This document shows positions 42,032 to 49,837 of a stretch of DNA of 64,000 bases, piece by piece. The DNA is from Bacillota bacterium (GTDB taxonomy: Bacteria; Bacillota; Clostridia; Acetivibrionales; DTU013). The stretch lies in assembly GCA_023439545.1 (NCBI GenBank), contig JAEXNT010000042.1, forward strand, positions 1 through 64,000, read 5' to 3'. Numbering within the stretch: the first letter of the stretch is position 1; the number at the start of each line of letters is the position of its first letter. The position numbers and the translations under genes were made by a program. The notes beneath the pieces were generated by a model that did no database searches, was not told where the DNA came from, and worked only from the letters and a program-made list of their open reading frames with translations.

Positions 42032-42814
42032 TCAACCTCCGGCGCTGGTATATCTTGAAAGCATCTTTCGCCACAATGCCAGGCTTGCCAAAAGAAAAAA
42101 CACACAGACGAATACTGACGGCAACAAGCCGGATATGTCCTTTCCAAGCAATGCCGAAGCAGGGTAGAAGGCGATTATGCCCACGGGTATTATAAAGCTG
42201 ATTATATTCTGGAACGACTTGCTGAATATGGATCTTGGGTAATTTCCGAAGGAAGTGATACTGTCGAAGATCTCGTATATACGGCTGTTCCCGACCCATT
42301 TGAAAACGGTGGCGGCCATAAGCACGGCAAAAGCGAACATTACAAGCACCGACAGCAGAAATATGAGCGTGAACCGAAGCCATTGCAATGCAGCCGGCTG
42401 CGGCAGTTTTCCGAGTGAATATGCAATCACAAGCAACCCGCCCATCACCGTTCCGATGCTGTCCGGTTCGAACCCCGAGGCGACCGATATATAAAGCGTT
42501 GAAACTGGCTTTATCATCAGCAGATCGTATGTGCCTTCCCTGACGCGGCTGAGAGTGTTGTACACGACGCCGAAGAACAGGAGATTGGCCGCACCCTTGG
42601 ACAGCATGAAAACGCCCTGGAGAAGCATAACCTCGGACAGGTTCCAGCCGGGGAAATTACCGCCTGTAGAATATATCATCATGGTCAGCAGGGGAAAGAG
42701 CAACTCCGATATGAATATCATCACGCAGCAGAAGAAGAAATCGGCGCGGTAAGCCATTCTGGCCGCAAAGCTGTTTTTCATCGAAGTGATGTAAATATCC
42801 AGCGCCCTTATCAT
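42032..42814 (-). CDS. ABC-2 type permease (ABC2_membrane_6-like), subunit B
   Basis: A 260-aa membrane protein with six predicted helices, starting MIRALDIYITSMKNSF and containing the family segment REGTYDLLMIKPVSTLY. It is one half of a heterodimeric ABC exporter. The ATG overlaps the stop of the other permease gene (ATGA). The same frame stays open about 750 nt further upstream, but that part is antisense-like noise inside the other permease gene and has no ribosome site. Confidence 0.88.
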   Translation of the reverse strand: MIRALDIYITSMKNSFAARMAYRADFFFCCVMIFISELLFPLLTMMIYSTGGNFPGWNLSEVMLLQGVFMLSKGAANLLFFGVVYNTLSRVREGTYDLLMIKPVSTLYISVASGFEPDSIGTVMGGLLVIAYSLGKLPQPAALQWLRFTLIFLLSVLVMFAFAVLMAATVFKWVGNSRIYEIFDSITSFGNYPRSIFSKSFQNIISFIIPVGIIAFYPASALLGKDISGLLPSVFVCVFFLLASLALWRKMLSRYTSAGG

Positions 42815-43650
42815 GCACCCACCCCCGTGAATCTTTTTGTTCCCAGCTTGAAAAATATCGTTGTAAAAACGGACATGACTAGTACCGCCACCGCCTGTAC
42901 CGCCACGATCTGAGGTATCGTAAGCGTTATCCCGCCAAGCTCGTACGATCCTACGCATACCCTTACAGGCACGTAGGCTATGAACTGGAACGGCAGGTAG
43001 AACAAAACCTTTTGCAGTATGCCCGGGAAAAAGGTCAGAGGCAGGAACATGCCGGAGCATATGTCTCTCAGCAGCAGGAACATCCGCCTTACACCGGAGG
43101 TCCTGGTCAGCCAGAACGCTGTGATCCCGACGCAGTAATCCACGAGGAACATCATCAGGAAGCCGAGCGTGATGGATATTACGGCATAAACGGGCATTGC
43201 CGGCGCCAGTTTCACCCCGAAAACGAAAAACAGTATGAGATAGACCGGAATGAACTCGACGGTAAAGCCGAGCACCCGGTGGCCTACCTTTTGTGAGAGC
43301 GCAAAATATATGTGGGACATAGGCCGCAGCATATAGGAAAGGAATTTTCCCGTGCTTATGAGCATCTGGAGGTTCCAGTCCGCAAAATCCATGATGAGGT
43401 AATTGATCAGGACTGCCACGCCGAAATAGGTTATCATCTGGTCGAGGGACAGTCCGTTTATGCTGCCGCGCGTCGAGAATACCGCCTTCCAGATGAAAAT
43501 CTGCACAAGGAAGTATACGGGCCCGACGAATAGGGATACCATCGCGTGCGAACGGTAGGCTGCCCATTCCTTATATGTAGCGAAAGCCACGGCCTTCATT
43601 ACGCCTGCTGCTTTTGCCGCCGGCCTGGCGGCAGCCAGGATCATGTTCAT
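42811..43650 (-). CDS. ABC-2 type permease (DUF990-like), subunit A
   Basis: A 279-aa membrane protein with six predicted helices, including KEWAAYRSHAMVSLFVGPVYF and ISTGKFLSYMLRPMS. It pairs with the following permease and the ATPase as an exporter. It begins 1 nt after the stop of the serine hydrolase gene and its own stop overlaps the next start, so the four genes form one tightly coupled operon. Confidence 0.88.
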   Translation of the reverse strand: MNMILAAARPAAKAAGVMKAVAFATYKEWAAYRSHAMVSLFVGPVYFLVQIFIWKAVFSTRGSINGLSLDQMITYFGVAVLINYLIMDFADWNLQMLISTGKFLSYMLRPMSHIYFALSQKVGHRVLGFTVEFIPVYLILFFVFGVKLAPAMPVYAVISITLGFLMMFLVDYCVGITAFWLTRTSGVRRMFLLLRDICSGMFLPLTFFPGILQKVLFYLPFQFIAYVPVRVCVGSYELGGITLTIPQIVAVQAVAVLVMSVFTTIFFKLGTKRFTGVGA

Positions 43651-43651
43651 A

Positions 43652-44791
43652 TCAAATAATACCTGCCCAGACTATATTTCTAAGATTTATCACGGCCTCG
43701 GGCGACCAGCCCACACCATCGCAAAGCGGGCATATGTATGCCAGCACGACATTTTCCACGGGATCCATGTACAGGCCGCAAAGCCCTGCGCCTTCGTGAG
43801 AGAAGGAGCCCGGCGAAAGGAAGGTATTGTTGGAGTAAACATTCATGCCGAGGCCGTATTCCATTTCGCCTCCGTCGTTACCCCAGCAGTAATTTTTTGC
43901 GTATACGTGGCGCCTTGTCATAGCCTCTACGGTCTTCCTCGACAGAATCCTTGCATCGCCGAGCGTTCCCTCGTTGATGAACATCTGGCCCATCCGTCTG
44001 AGATCCGGGAGCGTTGAGAACAGCCCGCCTCCGCCTCTTGGCGGCGCCCAGTCGGGACGTCCCTTTTCCCTGTCTCCGTAAAACCATTCCTTTTCCCACT
44101 CCGCTGTGAAACAGATCCTGTCGAGCATTTCCTCCGGCGGATCGAAGGAGCTGTCGGCCATACCGAGAGGCTTTGTTATGTTCTCAATCACATAATTTTC
44201 AAATCTCATTCCTGAGACTCTCGAAACTATCTCTGCAAGGACCGTAAAGCCCGCCGAGGAGTATCTCCATTCCTGTCCGGGGCGCGTAACGGGCAGACCG
44301 GTTAAAATTTCCTTCATCCATTCCTTTTTGCCATTATACCGTTCTACGGGATACGGTTCGAAGAATATGCCCGGATCCGGCCTTATTCCCGACGTATGAG
44401 TCAGCAGGTGAGTTATGTTGACCTTTTCAAACATCGGATTTTTAAATTCATCGATAATGGTCGCCACCGGCTGGTCGAGCCTCAGCTTACCCTTTTCGAC
44501 GAGTTGGAGTATAGAAGTCGCAACGAATATCTTGGTTACCGATGCGATTCTCCTGACGGTATCGGGAAGGAAGGGCCTGCTATCGTCGAACATGGCGTAT
44601 CCGATAGCCTTATGGGCAATTACCGCATCATTTTTCGAAATGATGTAAGCCCCAGCCTGTATCTGCTTTTTGTTTATAAGCTCGATTATGTGAGAATCCA
44701 GCACCTTGAGCTGGGATGAATTGAAACCGGCGTCCTCCGGCTTCCGGGCGGGTCTGACCTCGTTGGTCGGGATTGCTTCCCTGGTACTCAT
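43652..44791 (-). CDS. serine hydrolase, beta-lactamase class C/PBP-like
   Basis: A 379-aa enzyme of the class C beta-lactamase/esterase fold. The nucleophile motif is SVTK (S-x2-K), the second motif is YSS (Y-S/A-x) in WRYSSAGF, and HEGAG near the C-terminus takes the place of KTG. LTHTSGI is another family marker. No signal peptide or membrane anchor is seen, so it is probably cytosolic. Such proteins act as esterases, D-amino-acid peptidases or amidases. It is the first gene of an operon with an ABC-2 exporter, suggesting that it processes, or protects against, the exported compound. Start set by GGGGGTG and a promoter at 44830-44858. Confidence 0.88.
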   Translation of the reverse strand: MSTREAIPTNEVRPARKPEDAGFNSSQLKVLDSHIIELINKKQIQAGAYIISKNDAVIAHKAIGYAMFDDSRPFLPDTVRRIASVTKIFVATSILQLVEKGKLRLDQPVATIIDEFKNPMFEKVNITHLLTHTSGIRPDPGIFFEPYPVERYNGKKEWMKEILTGLPVTRPGQEWRYSSAGFTVLAEIVSRVSGMRFENYVIENITKPLGMADSSFDPPEEMLDRICFTAEWEKEWFYGDREKGRPDWAPPRGGGGLFSTLPDLRRMGQMFINEGTLGDARILSRKTVEAMTRRHVYAKNYCWGNDGGEMEYGLGMNVYSNNTFLSPGSFSHEGAGLCGLYMDPVENVVLAYICPLCDGVGWSPEAVINLRNIVWAGII

Positions 44792-44829
44792 GAATACACC
44801 CCCGATTAATTTTTAGTAAATGTTGCTAC

Positions 44830-44858
44830 ATTATATCAATCAAGGAAACTCCGGTCAA
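44830..44858 (-). promoter_or_regulatory. predicted SigA promoter of the hydrolase-exporter operon
   Basis: On the minus strand, TTGACC (44853-44858), a 17-nt spacer and TATAAT (44830-44835) lie 39 nt before the start at 44791. Confidence 0.75.
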
Positions 44859-44922
44859 GAAAATCACAGTTAAAATTAAATATAATAGACTGTAATATTT
44901 ATGAGCTATAATAAAATTTGAT

Positions 44923-44951
44923 TTGTAAAATAATACTGTATAAATTATAAT
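44923..44951 (+). promoter_or_regulatory. predicted SigA promoter of the cyclophilin gene
   Basis: TTGTAA (44923-44928), a 17-nt spacer and TATAAT (44946-44951) lie 24 nt before the start at 44975. Confidence 0.55.
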
Positions 44952-44974
44952 TTTGTAAAAAAGGAGACTACGAT

Positions 44975-45502
44975 ATGTCAGACAACAATCCTATAGCAAC
45001 TATCGAAATGGAAAACGGAAACACCATAAAAATCGAGCTTTATCCCGAAACGGCGCCCAACACCGTAAAAAACTTCATATCGCTTGCAAACAGCGGTTTC
45101 TATAACGGAGTGATCTTTCACAGGGTCATTCCCGGCTTCATGATACAGGGCGGAGACCCTGAGGGAACCGGGATGGGCGGACCGGGCTATTCCATCAAGG
45201 GTGAATTCTCAGGCAATGGCGTCCAGAATAGTCTGAAGCATGACAGGGGCGTCATTTCGATGGCCAGGTCGAACAGGCCCGATTCGGCAGGTTCGCAATT
45301 CTTCATCATGGTGGAGAAGGCGCCGCACCTGGACGGACAGTATGCAGCCTTCGGGAAGGTCACGGAGGGCATGGAAGAGGCCGACAGGATCGTGGGCGTC
45401 AAGAGAGATTACAACGACAGGCCGCGCGAAGCTCAGCGCATGAAGAGCATTACTGTTGAAACCTTCGGGAAAGACTACGGTGAGGTGGAGAAGGCCAGAT
45501 AA
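44975..45502 (+). CDS. peptidyl-prolyl cis-trans isomerase, cyclophilin type
   Basis: A 175-aa cytosolic foldase of the cyclophilin family. The hallmark FHRVIPGFMIQGGDP contains the catalytic Arg; GPGYSIKGEF and SQFFIMVEKAPHLDGQYAAFGKV complete the active site when read in sequence. It speeds proline isomerisation during protein folding. The start has AAGGAG upstream and its own promoter. An 11-bp hairpin at 45518-45561 follows the stop. Confidence 0.96.
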   Translation: MSDNNPIATIEMENGNTIKIELYPETAPNTVKNFISLANSGFYNGVIFHRVIPGFMIQGGDPEGTGMGGPGYSIKGEFSGNGVQNSLKHDRGVISMARSNRPDSAGSQFFIMVEKAPHLDGQYAAFGKVTEGMEEADRIVGVKRDYNDRPREAQRMKSITVETFGKDYGEVEKAR

Positions 45503-45517
45503 GGTACTGCGCCGGCG

Positions 45518-45561
45518 GATTTTACTCTGAAAACAATGCATCCAGTCTGAAGAGTAAAATC
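45518..45561. repeat. inverted repeat after the cyclophilin gene
   Basis: GATTTTACTCT (45518-45528) pairs perfectly with AGAGTAAAATC (45551-45561) across a 22-nt loop. There is no T-run, so it is at best a weak terminator or a processing site. Confidence 0.4.
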
Positions 45562-45596
45562 TACTGTCACAAATTAAAGAAGGGCGGGCAATTTGT

Positions 45597-47063
45597 ATGG
45601 ACGATAGCATGGAGGCGTACAAGCTTCATATGGGAAAGGCGGCATGCGCCGTTGACCTCGGGGATGGAAGCGAACGCGGCGAGTATGTGAACCAGGATTA
45701 TATACTGAATCAGCTGGGAAGGCCGCACAGGAGCGTAAACCTCATGTACTGCTATTACCCGCTCGACAAGGGCTGGCCCGTCAGGTCGAGCCTGTTGGGA
45801 AAAAGCAGCGGAGTTTCGTTTGCGTGGGATTACCCGTACGACGACTACTTCCCATATGCGGGAGGATTGGAAGGGAATACGGAAGGCGAGCCCTTCGAGT
45901 CGATGAAGGATGTGCGCCGCCATGGACAGGACGTCACTTTGACGCTGACGATGGACTGCGCCGTATCGGACGAACAGCTCGTTCGGGTGGCGCGGGACCT
46001 GAAGCCCTATGGCAGACTTATGCTGAGAATCAACCATGAAGCCACCGGCAACTGGTTTGCCTTCAATAAACGTTACAGCTACCAGCAGGTAGCGGATTTC
46101 TACGTCCGGTTCCACAACATAATAAAGTGCGAGGCTCCTAATATCCGGACTATCCTCTGCATCGGCGAGGGGCCGGAAAACGGGTCATCCGAGATGCAAT
46201 ATGAAAAGGAATTCAAAGAGGCGGTCCGGGCTGCGGATATATGGTCGGGAGATTATTATCTCGCTCTTAACTGGGGATGGCCCTTCACGATAGCCGAAGC
46301 CGGAGGCAAGACCCACAAGCGGGCGATCGTGAAAAGAATATTTGAAGACAACAGGTTCTCTCTCGACCGTTTCACCTGTCTGAACGGCGGTGTGACGAAA
46401 CCACTGGTCATTTCCGAGCTCAATGCGGACGGTGACGTCACGGGGCCGTACGATCAGGCGCTTATGATGAAGGAATTCTACCGGATGGTCAGGGATGAAA
46501 AGGCTGCATGGCTGACGGGCATCACCTGCTACCAGTTCAGGGACAGGGGACGGCTCGGGCTCGAGCTCGAGGACCCGAACGATCCCGGAAACGGTATACG
46601 ACAGCCGCTTTTTGATGCATACAAGGAGATAATCCACGACGATTATTTCATGCCCTCGATGGAGACTGGCGATGAAGCCGTACTGCCGGCCAGACTAAGG
46701 TGGGGCGGCTCCGAGGATTCAGACGGGCTTGCTATGAAGCTTTGCTTTAAAGAAAACCCTGTCTTCTGCGAAGTTTACTTCGAGGATGAAGGTCTTAACG
46801 CCATATTTGAATTGAATGGGAAATGGTTCTATAAAAAGCCCGGAGTTAAATCTGCGGACCTGATGCCGGCATTTTTCGAAAAACCGCTGAAAGGCGCGCA
46901 GGAGATAGCCTTTAAGCTGTTCGCACCGCCTGCGGACGGTGTGAATGACCTGTCGCAGGGCAGTGACTGGACGGAGAATTACTATACGCAGATAAACGCC
47001 CTGCCGAAATTCCGTATACGTTATAGACCGACGGAAGCTGGATTTTATGTGCCTTGGGGCTGA
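45597..47063 (+). CDS. glycoside hydrolase, GH26-like
   Basis: A 488-aa soluble protein with a probable TIM barrel in residues about 35-350. LMLRINHEATGNWFAF resembles the GH26 mannanase motif HE.NG.WF with the acid/base Glu (about residue 148), and VISELNADG is a likely nucleophile strand (about residue 275). A beta-rich domain of about 110 aa forms the end. No signal peptide is present, so a cytosolic substrate is expected. GH26 is the best guess; a related clan A family is possible. The start follows GAAGGGCGGG. Confidence 0.65.
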   Translation: MDDSMEAYKLHMGKAACAVDLGDGSERGEYVNQDYILNQLGRPHRSVNLMYCYYPLDKGWPVRSSLLGKSSGVSFAWDYPYDDYFPYAGGLEGNTEGEPFESMKDVRRHGQDVTLTLTMDCAVSDEQLVRVARDLKPYGRLMLRINHEATGNWFAFNKRYSYQQVADFYVRFHNIIKCEAPNIRTILCIGEGPENGSSEMQYEKEFKEAVRAADIWSGDYYLALNWGWPFTIAEAGGKTHKRAIVKRIFEDNRFSLDRFTCLNGGVTKPLVISELNADGDVTGPYDQALMMKEFYRMVRDEKAAWLTGITCYQFRDRGRLGLELEDPNDPGNGIRQPLFDAYKEIIHDDYFMPSMETGDEAVLPARLRWGGSEDSDGLAMKLCFKENPVFCEVYFEDEGLNAIFELNGKWFYKKPGVKSADLMPAFFEKPLKGAQEIAFKLFAPPADGVNDLSQGSDWTENYYTQINALPKFRIRYRPTEAGFYVPWG

Positions 47064-47084
47064 TGCGGGGACTTCAGGCCGGCC

Positions 47085-47174
47085 ATTTATCTCAGGTCAG
47101 CCATTTTCCCGGGCAACCCCATTTATCTCAGGTCAGCTATTTTCCCGGGCAACCCCATTTATCTCAGGTCAGCC
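47085..47174. repeat. 36-bp tandem repeat (2.5 copies) at the 3' end of the LOG gene
   Basis: The block ATTTATCTCAGGTCAGCC recurs at 47085, 47121 and 47157, each separated by CATTTTCCCGGGCAACCCC or nearly so, giving a period of exactly 36. The last copy contains the stop codon and final codons of the LOG gene on the minus strand, so the array seems to have grown outward from that gene end. Confidence 0.9.
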
Positions 47175-47739
47175 ACTTATCCTTGAGTTCGACGGGCTTG
47201 TATGAATTGATATATTCCATCGCATCAGCCGGATTTGCCGTAACAAAGTAAAGAGTACGGCTTTCCGGTTTTGCAAAGCTTCCTTCGATTATATCCTCGA
47301 ACTGCTTCAGCATTGCGTCGTAGAAGCCCCCGCGGTTTATTATGATTATGGGCTTGTTATGATATTTCAAGAGCTTCAGTGATATAATCTCTATCAACTC
47401 CTCCAGCGTGCCGAAACCTCCCGGCAGCGCGATAAAGGCCTCGGAGCGCTCGTCCATTATCGCCTTCCTTGTACGGATGTCCCGCGTGACTACCATTTCA
47501 TCGCAGGCTTCGAATGCTATACCCTTGAGGTTGAGCGCTTCAGGGATGATTCCGATTACTTTTGCGCCAGATTCGTGCGCCGCTGTGGCTGTAGCTCCCA
47601 TAAGGCCCCTCATGCCGCCGCCGAAAAGCAAGGTGTCCCCGTTTGCGGCAATAGCCCTTCCGAGCTCGGCGGCAAGGTCGAAATAGGATGCATCTATCGT
47701 ATTGCTCGATGAGCTGTAAACGCAAATGACTTTTTTCAT
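47164..47739 (-). CDS. LOG family protein (nucleotide phosphoribohydrolase-like)
   Basis: A 191-aa cytosolic Rossmann-like protein. The family signature PGGFGTLEE is preceded by MDERSEAFIAL, and GGGMRGLMGA binds the phosphate. LOG enzymes release the base from nucleoside 5'-monophosphates, including cytokinin-type ones, and bacterial members may act in nucleotide housekeeping. The start follows GGAGG. Its last codons lie in the 36-bp tandem repeat. Confidence 0.92.
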   Translation of the reverse strand: MKKVICVYSSSSNTIDASYFDLAAELGRAIAANGDTLLFGGGMRGLMGATATAAHESGAKVIGIIPEALNLKGIAFEACDEMVVTRDIRTRKAIMDERSEAFIALPGGFGTLEELIEIISLKLLKYHNKPIIIINRGGFYDAMLKQFEDIIEGSFAKPESRTLYFVTANPADAMEYINSYKPVELKDKWLT

Positions 47740-47811
47740 TCATATCCTCCGAAAATATTGTACGCCGCTATCAATTTATAATACCAAAAGAATACGGCCG
47801 TGACAATGCGG

Positions 47812-48930
47812 TCATGGCGCCGGGATTTTCAAGGCGCATCGCATCAGGCTGTCGCCCCTGGAAAAGTCGGGTTCGAAGCCGGCGGAGCGGATCCTCTGCG
47901 TCAGACAGCCCAGGCACTCCGCGGCTTCCTCGCCGGTACATATTTTGTTATCATACAGGGAGTAATCCTTACGGTGCGCGACAGGCGAGAGGTTGGGCAT
48001 AACCACGTTGGCGCCCGCCCTGAGACCGTCTTCCCGTCCGTTGGGATCGACCGTGCCGAGCGCGGTGGTGGCAGGCAGCAGCACCTTTGGCAGCATGAGC
48101 CTCAGCAGAGCAAGCATGACCAGCGTTAAGTACTTGGTAGGGGTTTTTTCGCCTGCAAAGACTGTGTCCTTGTGCGGTATGAAGGGACCGATGCCGATCA
48201 TATGCGGCTTAAGCTCACGCAAAAAAATCAGGTCCGAAGCCAGATCATCGAAGGTCTGATAAGGAGATCCCACCATGAAGCCGGATCCGACCTGAAAACC
48301 GATCTCCTTCAGATCGTAAAGGCACTGCATGCGATGCCGAAGACTCATATCCTCCGGGTGCAGCTTCATATAATGGCCTTCGCCGGCAGTTTCATGCCTG
48401 AGCAGATAACGGTCGGCTCCCGCGTCGAAATATTTCCTGTAGCTTTCCCTGCTTTTTTCTCCAATGGAGAGCGTTATTGCGCAATCAGGGAATCGCCTGC
48501 GAATTTCTTCGATGATCGAGCATATGCGTTCATCTGTAAAATACGGATCATCTCCGCTTTGCAGCACGAAGGTGCGGAAGCCGAGTCTATGACCTTCCCT
48601 GCAGCATTCCAGTATTTCGTCAGTTGAAAGCCTGTATCTGTGCGCGTTCCTGTTGCTTTTGCGTATGCCGCAGTAAAAGCAGTCGTTTTTGCAGTAGCTG
48701 CTGAATTCGATGAGGCCGCGGAAATAGACGCTGTTACCGTAATACTGTCTGCGTTTTTCCAGCGCTGCTTTGAAAAGAATATTGCGTTCCTCAGAGGAAG
48801 CGTGATCGAAATGCCTTATGATGGCCGCCAGTTCGGATTGGCCGCCGGTTAAAAGCTTTTGGGGGAGATCCGATATAATGGATCCTTCTGTCGGGCTCTC
48901 TCGTTGAAACAACGTGTTCGTATTTTCCAT
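47812..48930 (-). CDS. hydE: [FeFe] hydrogenase H-cluster maturation radical SAM enzyme HydE
   Basis: A 372-aa radical SAM enzyme. The cluster motif is in FSSYCKNDCFYCGIR (C-x3-C-x2-C), followed by FVLQSGDDPYFTDE and VGSGFMVGSPYQT, all typical of HydE, which helps build the diiron subcluster of [FeFe] hydrogenases. Extra Cys in GEEAAECLGC resemble the second cluster site seen in some HydE. The start at 48930 follows AGGTGA; 18 upstream codons have no site. HydF, HydG and the hydrogenase are not in the window, so the maturation genes are scattered in this genome. Confidence 0.93.
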   Translation of the reverse strand: MENTNTLFQRESPTEGSIISDLPQKLLTGGQSELAAIIRHFDHASSEERNILFKAALEKRRQYYGNSVYFRGLIEFSSYCKNDCFYCGIRKSNRNAHRYRLSTDEILECCREGHRLGFRTFVLQSGDDPYFTDERICSIIEEIRRRFPDCAITLSIGEKSRESYRKYFDAGADRYLLRHETAGEGHYMKLHPEDMSLRHRMQCLYDLKEIGFQVGSGFMVGSPYQTFDDLASDLIFLRELKPHMIGIGPFIPHKDTVFAGEKTPTKYLTLVMLALLRLMLPKVLLPATTALGTVDPNGREDGLRAGANVVMPNLSPVAHRKDYSLYDNKICTGEEAAECLGCLTQRIRSAGFEPDFSRGDSLMRCALKIPAP

Positions 48931-48984
48931 TTTACATATCACCTTTCTGCTCGGAAACAACCTTGCGGTCGGGAGTATGAACAT

Positions 48985-49012
48985 ATTATACGATATTGAT
49001 AAAAAATATCAA
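48985..49012 (-). promoter_or_regulatory. predicted promoter of hydE
   Basis: On the minus strand, TTGATA (49007-49012), a 16-nt spacer and TATAAT (48985-48990) lie about 55 nt before the hydE start. The spacer and -35 box form an inverted repeat (ATATTGAT/ATCAATAT), a possible operator. Confidence 0.5.
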
Positions 49013-49148
49013 TCCATTTGTCTCATAACAAGCCCCTTTCAGCCTTTCTGTTTCAAGGTTACTTATATTTACCCCTGCCTGTGCCTTCCCTTGACCGAAG
49101 GCCTTCCAGGGACTATTATGAAAGTACAAATATGAATGGAGCTATGGT

Positions 49149-49760
49149 ATGAAGAAATTTGAAGTTATCAAATCCTATTATGAAGAAAACATGTCCAAAG
49201 GCCTTCCGGAATACGGCATCCTGGGCTGGGAAAGCGAGGAGGCGCAGCATCTGAGATTCGACGCGATGTTGAACAAAGTCGATCTCAATGGAAAGCAGCT
49301 GCTCGACGTCGGCTGCGGAACGGGAAACCTGCTCGAATACGTCAGGAGCAAGGGCATTGAGGTCAAATACACCGGCGTTGACATTCTTGACCAGATGATC
49401 GATATTGCGCAGAAAAAGAATCTTGGCGCTGATTTCTTAAAAGTTGACATATTCAAGGAAAACATTTTTAAGGATGCGTCTTTCGACGTTATATACACAT
49501 CGGGTATATTCAACCTGAACCTGGGAAACAATAAGGAATTCCTGAAAAATGCACTGGAGCTCTTCTTCAGGTTTTCTAGGGAAACGGTCGTATTTAACCT
49601 GCTCCATACGGCTTCGCCCGACAGGGAGGAAAAATATTTCTATTTCCACCCGGATGAGGTCAGGGAGATGCTTGGCGGTTTTTCCGGCAGGATAGCCAAA
49701 GCCGAGTTCGTTGAAGCATACCTGAAAAATGATTTCACGGTTGTGTGCACGTTAAAATGA
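49149..49760 (+). CDS. class I SAM-dependent methyltransferase
   Basis: A 203-aa cytosolic Rossmann-fold methyltransferase. The SAM-binding motif I is LLDVGCGTGNLLEYV (about residues 51-65), motif II includes TGVDILDQMID, and FDVIYTSGIFNL marks motif IV. No substrate domain is recognisable. The start has GGAG 9 nt upstream. A 15-bp A+T-only hairpin follows the stop. Confidence 0.88.
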   Translation: MKKFEVIKSYYEENMSKGLPEYGILGWESEEAQHLRFDAMLNKVDLNGKQLLDVGCGTGNLLEYVRSKGIEVKYTGVDILDQMIDIAQKKNLGADFLKVDIFKENIFKDASFDVIYTSGIFNLNLGNNKEFLKNALELFFRFSRETVVFNLLHTASPDREEKYFYFHPDEVREMLGGFSGRIAKAEFVEAYLKNDFTVVCTLK

Positions 49761-49765
49761 ATAAT

Positions 49766-49799
49766 ATATCATATATATTTATAAAAATATATATGATAT
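49766..49799. repeat. A+T-rich 15-bp perfect inverted repeat
   Basis: ATATCATATATATTT (49766-49780) pairs with AAATATATATGATAT (49785-49799) around a 4-nt loop. It lies between the methyltransferase and acyl-CoA ligase genes. It could be a weak terminator or a binding site; there is no G-C pairing apart from one base pair. Confidence 0.5.
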
Positions 49800-49837
49800 T
49801 ATGTTAATAGAAAACTGTTCGAAACGGGGTGAGAGAA

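Noticed and set aside
42815..43567. Long minus-strand open frame continuous with the second ABC-2 permease
   Set aside because: It lies wholly within the first permease gene in another frame and is rich in Arg/His/Pro. The true start at 42814 has an ATGA overlap; the upstream part has no ribosome site and no membrane pattern.
47085..47174. Possible CRISPR array because of the 36-bp period
   Set aside because: The copies are adjacent with no variable spacers; this is a simple tandem duplication of a gene end.
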